A stretch of 57,932 bases of DNA from an uncultured Rubrobacteraceae bacterium (GCA_902806085.1 CADCVH010000131.1:1-57932), one strand, 5' to 3'. Shown: positions 18,283 to 28,447, numbered from the stretch's first letter. The notes: generated by a model not told the origin, from the sequence alone. Program-made: numbers and translations.

Positions 18283-19716
18283 CTAGCCCAATCCCGAGCC
18301 GCCGGCGAGGGCGGAGATCGGGACGATGAGGAGGAAAAACAACGCCGTCAGGAGCGCAAGCACGTAGACGGAGGCCTTGAGAGCGCCGCCCCCGGGCGGC
18401 TCGGCGGCGTCAAGCGTCGGCTTCTCGAAGAACATGTTGCGGATGATGCCGAAGTAGTAGGGCACCGAGAGGACGCTGTTCACGACCAGCGCCCCGACGA
18501 CCACGTAGACCAGCACGGACCCGGACTGGGCCCCGCTGAAGATGATCCAGGCCTTCCCCCAGAACCCGCTGAACGGGGGGATACCGACGAGCGAGGCCAT
18601 AAAAACCCCCATGCTCGCCGCCAGCGCCGGCCTCGTGCGGAAAAGCCCGTTGAAGCTCTTCGCGTCCTCCCCTACGAGGTCAATGACGAGGAAGGCCCCG
18701 AGGTTCATCACCGCGTAGGCGGCGGAGTAGATGAGCACCGCCTCGACCGCCTGCCCCGCGCCCTGCCCCTGCAACGCCGCGAACGCCGCCAGGATGTACC
18801 CGGAATGCGCCACGGAGCTGTAGGCCAGCATCCGCCTCACGTTCCGCTGCCGCAGGGCGGCCAGGTTGCCGACGAACATCGTCAGGATCGCCAGGAAGGC
18901 CATCACCGCCGTCCACGTCGGCCTCGCCTCCGGCATCCCCTCCAGGAGTATCCGGAGCAGGACCGCGAAGAGCGCGGCCTTCGGGGCCACCGAGAGGAAC
19001 GCCGCGGCGCTCGTCGGGGCGCCCTGGTAGGCGTCCGGGGTCCAGAAGTGGAAGGGCGCGGCCGAGACCTTGAACGCGAAGCCGGAGAGGAGCAGCACGA
19101 GGCCGAGCAGGGCGACCGGGGAGAGGCTGCCGGAGAACGTCCTGGCCACGTCCCCGAGAAGGGCCGAGCCGGAGACGCCGTAGATCAGGACGATGCCGTA
19201 CAACAGCACCGAGGAGGCGACGACGCCGGTTATGAGGTACTTCATGCCGCCCTCGGCGCTCTCCCGCCGCCTCCGGTCGAAGGCGACCATCGCGTAGGAG
19301 GGTATCGTCGCGAGCTCTATCGCGAGGAAGATGCCGAAGAGGTCGCGCATGGAGACGACCAGGATGGAACCGAGCACGACCGCGAGGATGAGCGTCAGGT
19401 ACTCCGGGGCGTCGCCCGTGTCGCCGGACCACCGGGCCGCCGCGAGCACGGCGAAGAAGGCGCTTCCGGCCACGATCAGCTTGAAGTAGAGGGCGAAGTT
19501 GTCCACCACGAACCCGCCCCCGAAGAACTCCCCGGAGAACCCGGCCGCGAGCAGGCCGGCGGCGCTCCCGAACACGGCGAGCGCCCCGAGGGCCGCGAGG
19601 CCGGCGACGACCCCGACGCTGCGCTGGAAAAACACGCCGACCATGAGAACCAGGATCAGGAACCCCACCGCCACGAGCTCAGGCAAGAGCGCGACGAAAG
19701 TCTGTCCGGTAACCAC
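18283..19716 (-). CDS. nuoN: NADH-quinone oxidoreductase subunit N
   Basis: A 477-residue antiporter-like proton-pumping subunit of complex I. It is almost wholly hydrophobic, about 14 transmembrane helices. The family helix ELATIPSYAMVAF carries the key TM5 glutamate, and FKVSAAPFHFWTPDAYQGAPTSAAAFLSV (quoted in parts) carries the TM7 lysine motif. Start GTG overlaps the nuoM stop by one base (TAGTG). It is the last gene of the nuo operon. Confidence 0.96.
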   Translation of the reverse strand: MVTGQTFVALLPELVAVGFLILVLMVGVFFQRSVGVVAGLAALGALAVFGSAAGLLAAGFSGEFFGGGFVVDNFALYFKLIVAGSAFFAVLAAARWSGDTGDAPEYLTLILAVVLGSILVVSMRDLFGIFLAIELATIPSYAMVAFDRRRRESAEGGMKYLITGVVASSVLLYGIVLIYGVSGSALLGDVARTFSGSLSPVALLGLVLLLSGFAFKVSAAPFHFWTPDAYQGAPTSAAAFLSVAPKAALFAVLLRILLEGMPEARPTWTAVMAFLAILTMFVGNLAALRQRNVRRMLAYSSVAHSGYILAAFAALQGQGAGQAVEAVLIYSAAYAVMNLGAFLVIDLVGEDAKSFNGLFRTRPALAASMGVFMASLVGIPPFSGFWGKAWIIFSGAQSGSVLVYVVVGALVVNSVLSVPYYFGIIRNMFFEKPTLDAAEPPGGGALKASVYVLALLTALFFLLIVPISALAGGSGLG

Positions 19717-21170
19717 TATCCACCCCCTATCGCGCTAATAACGGCCTCCACGCCCGGACGCTGCACGCTTACCAGAAGCGCGGGGAAGACCCCGAACAGG
19801 ACAAGCAAAACCGCGAGCGGCACCGCCGCCGCCATCTCCATCGGCCTCGCGTCCTCGACGGCCTCGTAAGCCGGCGTCTCTATCGGGCCGAAGACCACGC
19901 GGGCCAGCATATACAACAGGTACATCGCCGAGAGCACGATGCCTAAAGACGCGAGGATGCCCTGCACGGGATAGGCGTCGTACCCGCCCATGATGCTCAT
20001 GAACTCAGAGACGAAGACCGCCAGGCCCGGCAACCCCATCGCCGCCATCGCCCCGAGCGCGAGCAGGCCCCCCGCCCACGGCATCCTGGCCGCGAGGCCG
20101 CCGAGCTCCCGGATCTTGCGCGTCCCCGTCCTCGCCGCGATCACGCCGACAAGCACGAACAGCAACGCCGAATAGAGCCCGTGCGTCACCTGCTGCAACA
20201 CGGCCCCGTTCAGCCCGACCGCGTTCCCGGAGGCCGCCCCGAGCAGGATAAAGCCGAGGGTGCCGATCGAGGAGTAGGCGACGAGCGCCTTCAGGTCGGG
20301 CTGCGCGAAGGCCACGAACGCGCCGTAGATGATGTTTATGACCCCGAACGCCGCCAGGTAGGGCAAGAACGGCTGCACGCCCTGCGGGAGGAGCGGGATC
20401 GCGACCTTGATGAGGCCGTAGGTCCCAAGCTTCGGCAAGATCCCCGAGAGCACCACGTTCGTCGAGATCGGGCTCGAGACGTACACGTCCAGCAGCCAGC
20501 CGTGCAGCGGCACCGCGGGGACCTTCACCAGCAGGCCGAAGAGGATGGGTGCCGCCACCGCGATCTGGGCGGTCCTGCCCAAACCGCCCCCCGCCGAGAG
20601 CGCCTCCATCGCGTAGGTGCCGGCGAGGATGCCGAAGGCCAGGAACCCGGCCAGCATCACGGTGCTGCCGAGGAACGTGTAGACGAAGAACTTTATCGCC
20701 GCCTGGCGGCGGTTCTCGTCGCCCCAGATGCCGACGAGGAGGTACATCGGGATCAGCGTGATCTCGAAGAATATGTAGAACAGGATCAAATCCTCGGACG
20801 CGAAGACCCCGAGCATCCCGACCTCCGCGATAAACAGGATCGCGAAGTACTGCTTGAGGTTCTCCCGCACGTCGTAGGACGCGACCACGGCTATGAGCGT
20901 GAGCAGGGCCGTCAGGAAGAACATCCCGAACCCGAGGCCGTCGAGGCCGACCCGGTAGCCCATGTTGAGCGACTCGATCCAGGTGAAGTCCTGGGTGAGC
21001 GACGGGGCGTCGAGGCCGCTACCGTAGGCGAGGTAGATATAGAGCGTGAGCAGCAGCGGCACCGCCGCCACGGCGAGCGCCGCGTAGCGCAAGGGACGCT
21101 CCTCCTCCGGGAGCAGGAGCATCAGGATCGCGCCGAGAAGCGGGACGAAGATGGTTATCGTCGTGATCAC
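19716..21170 (-). CDS. nuoM: NADH-quinone oxidoreductase subunit M
   Basis: A 484-residue antiporter-like subunit of the complex I membrane arm. The start is the GTG at 21168-21170, overlapping the nuoL stop (GTGA); the open frame runs further but that part is arginine-rich shadow of nuoL. The TM5 region IFFEITLIPMYLLVGIWG contains the conserved glutamate, and VKVPAVPLHGWLLDVYVSSP (TM7 lysine, PLHxWLPD-like) is present. About 14 helices are expected. Confidence 0.96.
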   Translation of the reverse strand: MITTITIFVPLLGAILMLLLPEEERPLRYAALAVAAVPLLLTLYIYLAYGSGLDAPSLTQDFTWIESLNMGYRVGLDGLGFGMFFLTALLTLIAVVASYDVRENLKQYFAILFIAEVGMLGVFASEDLILFYIFFEITLIPMYLLVGIWGDENRRQAAIKFFVYTFLGSTVMLAGFLAFGILAGTYAMEALSAGGGLGRTAQIAVAAPILFGLLVKVPAVPLHGWLLDVYVSSPISTNVVLSGILPKLGTYGLIKVAIPLLPQGVQPFLPYLAAFGVINIIYGAFVAFAQPDLKALVAYSSIGTLGFILLGAASGNAVGLNGAVLQQVTHGLYSALLFVLVGVIAARTGTRKIRELGGLAARMPWAGGLLALGAMAAMGLPGLAVFVSEFMSIMGGYDAYPVQGILASLGIVLSAMYLLYMLARVVFGPIETPAYEAVEDARPMEMAAAVPLAVLLVLFGVFPALLVSVQRPGVEAVISAIGGG

Positions 21171-23149
21171 AGCTTCACCCCCACGGCGAAGGCGGCTATG
21201 GTTATCACCGCTATGAGCGCCACGACGAGGAACGCGTACTGCGCCCCCACGATGACGCCGATGACGAGCACGGCCAGCAGGATAAAGAGCGCGTAGTTCT
21301 GCACCCCGCCCGTCTGGAACCGCTGCAACAGGCCGCCGGTCCCCATGGCGCCGCGCCTGACCCCGCCTACCATCCCGCCGAGCACGTTGCGGTCGAACCC
21401 CCTCGTCGCCCGCCCGAGCCACCTGGCGGCGCGGACGAAGGTCGCGCCGTAGAGCGCGTCGAAGTACCAGCCCTTGTCAAGGAACGTGTGTATCGGCGCG
21501 AACCTCCTCGCCAGGGCCCCGGAGCGTTCCGGCCTCTGGACGTAGAGCGCGTAGGCGAGCCCTATGCCGAGCAGCGCCACGGCCACCGAGATCGCGCCTA
21601 GCAAGAAGCTGAAGGAGTGTTCTTCGAGCCCGAGCGTCTCCGTCGCGAACTCGCTCGGCGTGACGAAAGCGGCGAAGTAGTCCCGGATCGGGAGCCCGAA
21701 GCCCTCGGGGATGCCGACCCAGCCGCTCACCACGGAGAGGAAGGCCAGGATCAGCATCGGCCCGGTCATGATCCCGGGCGACTCGGTTGCGTTCCTGGCG
21801 GCCTCCGTCCGGGGCTCCCCCATGAAGGCCACGAAGATCGCGCGGAAGATGTAAAACGCCGTCAGGAACACGGTCAGCAGCGCCATCGCGAAGAGCACGT
21901 ACAGGTGCTCCTCGTAGGCGGACGCGACGATGGCGTCCTTGGACCAGAAGCCCGCGAAGGGGAAGATCCCCGAGAGCGAGAGCCCGCCGAGGACCATCGC
22001 CCAGAAGGTTATAGGCATCCTGCGCCTCAGGCCGCCCATCTCGAACATGTCGTACGAGTCCATCGCGTAGATGATGCTGCCGGCGCAGAGGAAGAGCAGC
22101 GCCTTGAAGAAGGCGTGGTTGTAGAGGTGGAAGACACCCGCCGTGTAGGAGCCGATCCCGAGGCCAAGCATCATGTACCCGAGCTGGGAGACCGTCGAGT
22201 AGGCGATCACGCGCTTGATGTCCCTCTTCACCAGCGCCATCGTCCCCGCCATAAGCGCCGTGAACCCGCCGATGTAGGCGACGACGAGCATCGCGCCCGG
22301 GCTCTGCACGAAGATGTCGTAGGTGCGGGCCACCAGGTAAACCCCCGCCGCGACCATCGTCGCCGCGTGGATAAGCGCTGAGACCGGCGTCGGCCCCTCC
22401 ATCGCGTCCGGCAACCAGACGTGCAGCGGGAACTGGGCGCTCTTGCCTATCGCGCCGACAAAGACCAGCACCACGGCAGCCGTGAGCAGCGATCCGCCTA
22501 TAAAGCCGGCCTGGGCGGCCTCCGAGATCCCCTCGAAAGCCGTCGTCCCGGTCGTCGACCAGAAGATGATGATCCCGATAAACAGCGCCGCGTCCCCGAT
22601 CCTCGTGACGAGAAAGGCCTTCTGCGCCGCGTCGCGGGCCGAGCGCTTCTCGAACCAGTGGCCGACCAGCAGGTAAGAGCAGACGCCGACAAGCTCCCAG
22701 AAGATGTAGAGCTGGATAAAGTTCGGCGCCAGGACCAGGCCGAGCATCGATGCGGTGAACAGATTGAGTACCGCGTAGAACCAGGAAAACCTGCGGTCGC
22801 CCTCCATAAAGGCGCCTGAGTAGAGCTGGATCATGAGGCTCACGAAGCACACGACGACCAGCATCACCGCCGCCAGGCCGTCGATAAAGACGCCCATCGA
22901 GAAGACGCCGCCGTCGCCGAGGTTTATCCAGGGTTTCGAGAACTCTATGGGCGCGCCGCCGCCCGGGATGATCCCGGCGACGAACAGCAGGGCGAAGACG
23001 GAGAAGACGAGCGAGATCGTCACCCCGAGGATCGCGACGTACTGGGCGTTCTCCTTGAGCACCCTCCCGAAGAGCGCCAGGACCAGAAAGACCAGCGCCG
23101 GCAGCGCGGGTATCGCGGTGATGATTAGTTGTTGGCCGACCGTCTCCAC
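21167..23149 (-). CDS. nuoL: NADH-quinone oxidoreductase subunit L
   Basis: A 660-residue distal antiporter-like subunit with about 16 transmembrane helices and the long lateral helix region near residues 520-590. FWELVGVCSYLLVGHWFEK holds the TM5 glutamate and GKSAQFPLHVWLPDAMEGPT the TM7 lysine. The start GTG follows GGAAGGTGA. Length is normal. It lies 15 bases after nuoK. Confidence 0.97.
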   Translation of the reverse strand: METVGQQLIITAIPALPALVFLVLALFGRVLKENAQYVAILGVTISLVFSVFALLFVAGIIPGGGAPIEFSKPWINLGDGGVFSMGVFIDGLAAVMLVVVCFVSLMIQLYSGAFMEGDRRFSWFYAVLNLFTASMLGLVLAPNFIQLYIFWELVGVCSYLLVGHWFEKRSARDAAQKAFLVTRIGDAALFIGIIIFWSTTGTTAFEGISEAAQAGFIGGSLLTAAVVLVFVGAIGKSAQFPLHVWLPDAMEGPTPVSALIHAATMVAAGVYLVARTYDIFVQSPGAMLVVAYIGGFTALMAGTMALVKRDIKRVIAYSTVSQLGYMMLGLGIGSYTAGVFHLYNHAFFKALLFLCAGSIIYAMDSYDMFEMGGLRRRMPITFWAMVLGGLSLSGIFPFAGFWSKDAIVASAYEEHLYVLFAMALLTVFLTAFYIFRAIFVAFMGEPRTEAARNATESPGIMTGPMLILAFLSVVSGWVGIPEGFGLPIRDYFAAFVTPSEFATETLGLEEHSFSFLLGAISVAVALLGIGLAYALYVQRPERSGALARRFAPIHTFLDKGWYFDALYGATFVRAARWLGRATRGFDRNVLGGMVGGVRRGAMGTGGLLQRFQTGGVQNYALFILLAVLVIGVIVGAQYAFLVVALIAVITIAAFAVGVKL

Positions 23150-23164
23150 TAAGCCGTCACCTTC

Positions 23165-23515
23165 CTAGCCCCTCATCGAGGTGACTTCGTCCACGTTCAC
23201 GGTCCTCCTGGACCTGAACACGGCCAGCACTATAGCAAGACCCACCGCGATTTCCGCCGCGGCTATGGCGATCACGAGCACGGCGTAGCCCACCCCGAGC
23301 CCGCCGGCGTTCGGCAGAAAGTCCGCGAAGGCCACGAGCGTCAGGTTCACGCCGTTTATCATCAGCTCGACGCACATAAAGATCACGACCGCGTTCCTGC
23401 GCACCAGCGCCCCCCACGCCCCGATGGCGAACATGATCGCCCCGACTATGAGGTAAGCCTGGAGCGGCGGCGAAGCCAGCAGCGCATCCAGAACTGACTG
23501 CGCCTGCGCCGGCAT
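23165..23515 (-). CDS. nuoK: NADH-quinone oxidoreductase subunit K
   Basis: A 116-residue three-helix membrane subunit (MrpC-like). The helix NAVVIFMCVELMINGVNLTLVAF contains the two conserved glutamate/asparagine positions of the proton path (E of CVELM). It has about 15 more N-terminal residues than usual (MPAQAQSVLDALLASPP). The ATG overlaps the nuoJ stop in a TAATG arrangement. Confidence 0.95.
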   Translation of the reverse strand: MPAQAQSVLDALLASPPLQAYLIVGAIMFAIGAWGALVRRNAVVIFMCVELMINGVNLTLVAFADFLPNAGGLGVGYAVLVIAIAAAEIAVGLAIVLAVFRSRRTVNVDEVTSMRG

Positions 23516-24051
23516 TACTCCTCCACCCCCCGGTCGACGCCCGTGCCGACCTTCCGGCGGCTAACGACGATCGCCGCGACGATGGCGACCAGCAGCAACA
23601 CGGAGACCACCTGGAAGAGCAGCGCGAAGATCTCCGACCCCGGCGACACCCCGAGCATGTCGCGCCCCAGCTGCGCCACCTCGCGCGGCCCGTTCCCGGC
23701 CTGCGCCGAGCTCCAATCCTCGATCCACAACACGTAAGAGAGGAACGCCCCGACGCCCGCCGCGACGCACAGCCCCGCCCAGAATTGGCGGTTGATTATG
23801 GTGCGGTAATGCCGAACCTGGGGCCTCTGGGTGAACATGATCCCGAACAGGATCACCACCGTAACCGCCCCGACGTAGATCAAGACCTGAAACGCCGCGA
23901 GCGACGGTGCGTTCAGCATCACGAAAAACCCCGCGACCCCAAGAAAAGACCCGGACATAAAGAGCGCCGAGTGGACCACGTTCCGGCTGACCACGACCCC
24001 GAGCGCGGAGACGAGCACCATCCCCGCGAGGAACCCGAACGCTATGGTCAA
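23515..24051 (-). CDS. nuoJ: NADH-quinone oxidoreductase subunit J
   Basis: A 178-residue five-helix membrane subunit. The first helices (GFLAGMVLVSALGVVVSRNVVHSALF, in parts) and the TM3 region with QVLIYVGAVTVVILFGIMF, including the pi-bulge helix, are typical. Its start overlaps the nuoI stop by 4 bases (ATGA) and its stop overlaps nuoK by one base. Confidence 0.95.
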   Translation of the reverse strand: MTIAFGFLAGMVLVSALGVVVSRNVVHSALFMSGSFLGVAGFFVMLNAPSLAAFQVLIYVGAVTVVILFGIMFTQRPQVRHYRTIINRQFWAGLCVAAGVGAFLSYVLWIEDWSSAQAGNGPREVAQLGRDMLGVSPGSEIFALLFQVVSVLLLVAIVAAIVVSRRKVGTGVDRGVEE

Positions 24052-24533
24052 GCCGCCGCCTCTTTCTTCGGCGCCTTCTTCGCGGCCTTGGGCTTCTTCT
24101 TCACGGCCGGCTTGGGGTCTATCGTCGGGTCCACGGGGCGCTCACCGAACTGGCGGGCGAGCTCCAGGCGGTTGTACGCCTGGGCCTCGAACTCCTCCGT
24201 GTGGTAGATGCAGTTCACCGGGCAGACCTCGACGCACAGGGAGCAGTACATGCACCTGGAGTCGTCGATCACGAAACCGACCGCGTAGGGCTTGGCCTTT
24301 CCCGAGCCGTCGGCGTCGCGCTTCTCCTGCTCGATGGAGATGCAGTGGTCCGGGCAGATGCGCATGCACTGCAGGCACGCTATGCAGCGGTCCATGTCCA
24401 CGGTGAGCATCCCGCGGCTGCGCTCGAACGTCTCCTTCTTGTATTCCGGGTACTGCCGCGTGACCTTGTTATCGAAGAGGTGCTTGAGGGTGATCCCCAT
24501 CCCCTTCAAAATTCCCTGTCCTAGCTGGGGCAT
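24048..24533 (-). CDS. nuoI: NADH-quinone oxidoreductase subunit I
   Basis: A 161-residue peripheral-arm ferredoxin-like subunit holding clusters N6a and N6b. Two perfect [4Fe-4S] motifs are CIACLQCMRICPDHC and CMYCSLCVEVCPVNC. The start is the ATG at 24531-24533 (MPQLGQGILKGMGITLKHLF), 17 bases after nuoH. After the core there is a basic tail of about 18 residues, KKKPKAAKKAPKKEAAA, that ordinary NuoI lacks. In this complex NuoI would be the outermost Fe-S subunit, because NuoE, F and G are not encoded here, so the basic tail may help dock an acidic electron donor; that is inference. Confidence 0.96.
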   Translation of the reverse strand: MPQLGQGILKGMGITLKHLFDNKVTRQYPEYKKETFERSRGMLTVDMDRCIACLQCMRICPDHCISIEQEKRDADGSGKAKPYAVGFVIDDSRCMYCSLCVEVCPVNCIYHTEEFEAQAYNRLELARQFGERPVDPTIDPKPAVKKKPKAAKKAPKKEAAA

Positions 24534-24550
24534 TTGTAAAAACCTTTCCT

Positions 24551-25564
24551 TTAAAACACCGAAGGGAGCAGGAGCATAGCGCCCGCGGTGACGAACAGCC
24601 AGATGAGACAGACCGGCACGAGTATCTTCCAGCCGAAATCCATGAGCTGGTCCATCCGGAGACGCGGGAGGCTCCACCGGATCCACTGGAACGTGAAGAT
24701 GATGAGCGCCGTCTTTATGGCGAACCAGAGCCAGTTGAAGTTCCCGAGGTCCAAAAACTCGAAGGGCGGCTGCCAGCCCCCCAGGAAAAGCGTGGCGGTG
24801 ATCGCCGACACCAGGGCCATCGAGGCGAACTCGGAGGCCTGGATCAGGCCCCACGTCATCCCGGAGTACTCGACCATGAACCCGCCGACGATCTCGCTCT
24901 CGCCCTCCGGCAAGTCGAAAGGCACCCTTCTGGCCTCCGCCACCCCCGCGATGTAGAACGTGATGAACATCGGCAACTGCGGCAGGAAGTACCAGTGCCA
25001 GAACCCGCCGCTCTGGGAGTTGACCACGTCCTGGAACGAGAGGCTCCCGGAGAGCATTATGACCCCGAGCAGGCTCAGGATCAGCGGCACCTCATAAGAG
25101 ATCATCTGCGCGGCACCCCTCATCGCGCCCAGGAGCGAGAAGGTGGACCGGCTTCCGTAGCCCGCCATGATCAGGCCCAAAGCCCCGATGGAGGTCAGCG
25201 CTATAAAGAACACGACCCCGACGTTGAGGTCCGCGACCACCGACCTCGGCGCGAAAGGCACCACGAGCCAGACGGCCGCCGCCGGGAGGAACATGGCTAT
25301 CGGGGCCCCCAGGAAGATCCACATGTCGGCCCTGTGGGGCATGACGTTCTCTTTGGTGAACAGCTTGACGACGTCGGCCGCCGGCTGCAAGAACCCCCGC
25401 GGCCCGACCCTGTTGGGCCCGTAACGCAGCTGTATGTAGGCGGCAACCTTGCGCTCCGCGAAGGTGAGGATGCCGGCCAGGTTCAGGACCAAAAACAGTA
25501 TGAGGGCGAACGAGAGTAAAAGCCGAATCGGCTCCGCTTCGAGCAGGTTCAGAACCGTCTGCAT
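24551..25564 (-). CDS. nuoH: NADH-quinone oxidoreductase subunit H
   Basis: A 337-residue, eight-helix heel subunit of the membrane arm that forms the quinone chamber with NuoB and NuoD. Signature blocks are AERKVAAYIQLRYGPNRVGPRG (in parts), ADVVKLFTKE, and FDLPEGESEIVGGFMVEYSG. The start is taken as the ATG at 25562-25564, overlapping the nuoD stop (TAATG), as in the neighbouring genes; a GTG four codons upstream is possible. Confidence 0.96.
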   Translation of the reverse strand: MQTVLNLLEAEPIRLLLSFALILFLVLNLAGILTFAERKVAAYIQLRYGPNRVGPRGFLQPAADVVKLFTKENVMPHRADMWIFLGAPIAMFLPAAAVWLVVPFAPRSVVADLNVGVVFFIALTSIGALGLIMAGYGSRSTFSLLGAMRGAAQMISYEVPLILSLLGVIMLSGSLSFQDVVNSQSGGFWHWYFLPQLPMFITFYIAGVAEARRVPFDLPEGESEIVGGFMVEYSGMTWGLIQASEFASMALVSAITATLFLGGWQPPFEFLDLGNFNWLWFAIKTALIIFTFQWIRWSLPRLRMDQLMDFGWKILVPVCLIWLFVTAGAMLLLPSVF

Positions 25565-26748
25565 TACTTGTCCCACGCCCCCGACACGGGATCTATGAGG
25601 CCCATGATCGGCATGATGTCAGGCAGGTAGTGGCCCGGCACGATCTCCTGCAACAGCTGCATGTTGACGGTGCACGGGGTCCGGTAGTGCACCCGGTAGG
25701 GCGTGTCCGAGCCGTCGGAGACGACGTGGACCGCGTACTCGCCGCGCGCGGACTCGACCCGGCCGATGCCGTCCCCCTCCGTCGGGCGGATGCGGCGGCC
25801 CATGTCCCCCATCACCTCGCCCTCCGGCAGGCTCTGAAGGATCTGCTTTATCATACGGATGCTCTGCCTGACCTCGCCTATCCTGCAGCGGTAGGAGGCC
25901 TCGACGTCGCCGGCCTGATCCGTGACGACGTCGAAGTCGAGGTTCTCGTACCAGCCGTAGGGGTAGTGCTTGCGCACGTCGAATTCCACCCCGGTGCACC
26001 GCAAGGGCACCCCGGTGAGGCCCATCTCCACGGCCTTCTCCGGCGTGATCTTCCCCACGCCGCGCGTGCGGGCTATAAAGATCTCGTTCCCCTCTATGAG
26101 GTCTATAAAGTCGGGCTGTAGCCGGCTCTCGAGGCCCTCTATGTACTCCCACATCTTCTCGGGCATGCCCTCGGGCAGGTCGGCCTTCACGCCCCCGAGC
26201 CGGATGTAGTGGAACATCATCCTGGCGCCGGTCACCTCTTCCATGATCGACTGGATGCGCTCCCGCTCCCTGAAAGCGTACAGGATCGGGGTGAAGGCCC
26301 CGAGCTCCAGCAGCAGGAAGCCCAAAGAGGGTATGTGGCTCATGATGCGGCTGAACTCGTTCATCAAGGCGCGGATGGCGTCGGCCCGCGGCGGTATCTC
26401 CACGTCGAGGAGCTTCTCCACCGCCAGGCAGTAGCCGTACTCCATCGCCATGTTGTTCATGTAGTCGATGCGGTCGGTGATCGGGATGACCGCGGGGTAC
26501 ATGCGGTTCTCGGAGATCTTCTCCTTGCTGCGGTGCAGGTACCCCATCACGGGGTCGCAGCGCACCACGGTCTCCCCGTCGAGCTCCAGTATCAGGCGCA
26601 GCAGGCCGTGCATGGCCGGGTGCTGGGGCCCCATGTTCATGTCGATCGTCTCTAGCCCGAACTCGTCCCTGATGTCGGGGCTGGCGAGCCTGCCGCTCGC
26701 CGGCTGGGTGAGGGCCGTTCCTTCCGTCCTGCGCTCTTCGCCAAGCAT
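25564..26748 (-). CDS. nuoD: NADH-quinone oxidoreductase subunit D
   Basis: A 394-residue 49-kDa subunit of the quinone-binding module. The block [15 protein letters not shown] contains the histidine at the quinone site, followed by [12 protein letters not shown] and, at the C-terminus, [14 protein letters not shown] with the essential aspartate region; the conserved final Arg is replaced by Lys at the very end. The start is the ATG at 26746-26748, behind GGTAGGG and 2 bases after nuoC. The longer open frame upstream is nuoC shadow. Confidence 0.96.
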   Translation of the reverse strand: MLGEERRTEGTALTQPASGRLASPDIRDEFGLETIDMNMGPQHPAMHGLLRLILELDGETVVRCDPVMGYLHRSKEKISENRMYPAVIPITDRIDYMNNMAMEYGYCLAVEKLLDVEIPPRADAIRALMNEFSRIMSHIPSLGFLLLELGAFTPILYAFRERERIQSIMEEVTGARMMFHYIRLGGVKADLPEGMPEKMWEYIEGLESRLQPDFIDLIEGNEIFIARTRGVGKITPEKAVEMGLTGVPLRCTGVEFDVRKHYPYGWYENLDFDVVTDQAGDVEASYRCRIGEVRQSIRMIKQILQSLPEGEVMGDMGRRIRPTEGDGIGRVESARGEYAVHVVSDGSDTPYRVHYRTPCTVNMQLLQEIVPGHYLPDIMPIMGLIDPVSGAWDK

Positions 26749-26750
26749 CC

Positions 26751-27242
26751 CTACCTCAACCCCTCGAACGTGCGCCTGGTGCTGATCTCGAAGCTCTTTA
26801 GCAGCGGGTGGTGGTCGAAGTGGTCCTGCCACATGTACAGCCGCCTGAGGTCCGGATGCCCCTTGAAGGCCACCCCGAACATGTCGTAGGCCTCCCTCTC
26901 GTGCCAGTTGGCCGTCGGGTAGATGCCGGTAACGGAGCCGATCACCGGCTCCTCGCCCTCTATGGTCGTCTTCACCCTGACCTGCGCGCCGCGCAGATCC
27001 AGGAGCTCGTAGGTCAACTCGAAGGAGCCCCGCCTATCCACCACGGTGATAAACGAGAGGTGCAGTATGCCCAGGGTCTCGCGCGCGGTGGTCAGCACCG
27101 CCGGCAGATCGCCGGGCTTCACGACCACCAGGACGAGGTTGCCCTCGACCGAGGAGTCTTCGATCCCGTGGCGGCCGTTGAAACCGTCGAGGTAGCGCGA
27201 GAGGCGGGTCTCCAGGTTCCCCTCCGGCAGCGTCACGGCCAT
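26751..27242 (-). CDS. nuoC: NADH-quinone oxidoreductase subunit C
   Basis: A 163-residue 30-kDa subunit. The family signature is [24 protein letters not shown] (in parts), with SITGIYP-like [15 protein letters not shown]. Length is that of the separate NuoC (not fused to NuoD). It starts directly after the nuoB stop. Confidence 0.95.
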   Translation of the reverse strand: MAVTLPEGNLETRLSRYLDGFNGRHGIEDSSVEGNLVLVVVKPGDLPAVLTTARETLGILHLSFITVVDRRGSFELTYELLDLRGAQVRVKTTIEGEEPVIGSVTGIYPTANWHEREAYDMFGVAFKGHPDLRRLYMWQDHFDHHPLLKSFEISTRRTFEGLR

Positions 27243-28058
27243 CTAGGCCGTCCCCTTCGGGTCGGCCGGCTCCTCCGGGGAGCCGTTCTTCTGGCCGCCG
27301 GCCTCGGCGGTGGCCGTCGCGGTCCCGCCGTCGGCGGCCTCCTTTTCGGCGGCCTTCTTCGCCCTCGCCTCCTCCTTGAGCTTCTTTTTGACGTCGGACG
27401 GGATCCAGCCCACGTCCGTCTGGGAGGCGGGGGGCATGCCCTTGCGCTCGAAGACGTAAGTACGATCGAGAGGCCGGATGCCCTCGAGTCGCGGCGCCTT
27501 GCCCGCGCTTATGTCCGTGTACTCCCGCTCGGGGAGGTACTCCATGACGTTGCCGTCGTCGTCGACGAGCGACGGGCGCGGCCTGTTGTAGCCGACCTGC
27601 TGGTCGCGCTCTATCTTTTTCTGCAGCGTCATGATGCCGAAGATGAGCGCCTCGGGGCGCGGCGGGCAGCCGGGCACGTACACGTCAACGGGTATTACCC
27701 TGTCAGCCCCCATCAGGACTGAGTAGCCGTCGAGGAACGGGCCGCCGGAGATGGCGCAGGCCCCCATCGCTATGACCCACTTGGGCTCGGGCATCTGCTC
27801 GTAGAGGCGCGTCATCCGCTCGGCCATCTTGGTCGAAACGGTGCCGGAGACGATCATCACGTCGGCCTGCCGCGGCGAGGCCGTGAAGAAGCCGGCGCCG
27901 AAGCGGTCGAGGTCGTTGTGGGCCATCCCGGTGGACATCATCTCTATGGCGCAGCACGCCAGGCCGAACTGCAGCGGCCAGAGCGAGTTCTTGCGGGCCC
28001 AGTTAAAGAGCTTGTCCGTGCTCGTCGTGAGCATATTCGGTTCGTTGAACTGCTGCAT
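27243..28058 (-). CDS. nuoB: NADH-quinone oxidoreductase subunit B, with long C-terminal extension
   Basis: A 271-residue subunit that holds cluster N2, the final Fe-S centre before quinone. Cysteines are Cys35-Cys36 (LACCAIEMM), Cys101 ([10 protein letters not shown]) and Cys131 (VPGCPPRPE), the full N2 set. The usual NuoB is 160-180 residues. Here about 100 extra residues follow: a charged segment, then [22 protein letters not shown] and a low-complexity tail ending [13 protein letters not shown]. The ATG overlaps the nuoA stop (TAATG); a GTG three codons upstream is an alternative. The extension is unusual and of unknown role. Confidence 0.95.
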   Translation of the reverse strand: MQQFNEPNMLTTSTDKLFNWARKNSLWPLQFGLACCAIEMMSTGMAHNDLDRFGAGFFTASPRQADVMIVSGTVSTKMAERMTRLYEQMPEPKWVIAMGACAISGGPFLDGYSVLMGADRVIPVDVYVPGCPPRPEALIFGIMTLQKKIERDQQVGYNRPRPSLVDDDGNVMEYLPEREYTDISAGKAPRLEGIRPLDRTYVFERKGMPPASQTDVGWIPSDVKKKLKEEARAKKAAEKEAADGGTATATAEAGGQKNGSPEEPADPKGTA

Positions 28059-28447
28059 TACACCCACTTAAGGGCCCCCTTCTTCCAGGCGTAGACGAGA
28101 CCTACCGTCAGGATCACTACAAAGATAACCATCTCCACAAACCCGTAGAGGCCAAGATCCCGGTAGATGACGGCCCACGGGTACAGAAACGCCGCCTCCA
28201 CGTCAAAGATCAGGAAGAGCAGCGCGAATACGTAGTAGCGCACCGGAAAAGGCCGCCACGGGTCGGTCACGGTCGTCTCTCCGGTCTCGTAGATCTGCCC
28301 CTTCGTGCCGGAGCGCCGGCCCGGGGAGAGCAACCGCGCGAGCACCAGGGTCGTCGCCACGAAGCCGGTTATCAGCAACATGAAGATTCCCACGTACAGG
28401 TAGAGTACTCCGTAAGAAGAGCCCTGCTGCAACAGACCTAGAGCCAA
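28058..28447 (-). CDS. nuoA: NADH-quinone oxidoreductase subunit A
   Basis: A 129-residue, three-helix membrane subunit. The loop with [12 protein letters not shown] and the helix [20 protein letters not shown] (containing the conserved D and E) are diagnostic. The start is TTG at 28445-28447, with AAAGG upstream, about 23 bases from the predicted transcription start. It is the first gene of the 11-gene nuo operon. Confidence 0.95.
   Translation of the reverse strand: MALGLLQQGSSYGVLYLYVGIFMLLITGFVATTLVLARLLSPGRRSGTKGQIYETGETTVTDPWRPFPVRYYVFALLFLIFDVEAAFLYPWAVIYRDLGLYGFVEMVIFVVILTVGLVYAWKKGALKWV

Noticed and set aside
25564-25576. GTG at 25574-25576 as the nuoH start
   Set aside because: The ATG at 25562-25564 gives the same TAATG overlap as nuoA-nuoB and nuoJ-nuoK and is preferred, although the GTG cannot be ruled out.
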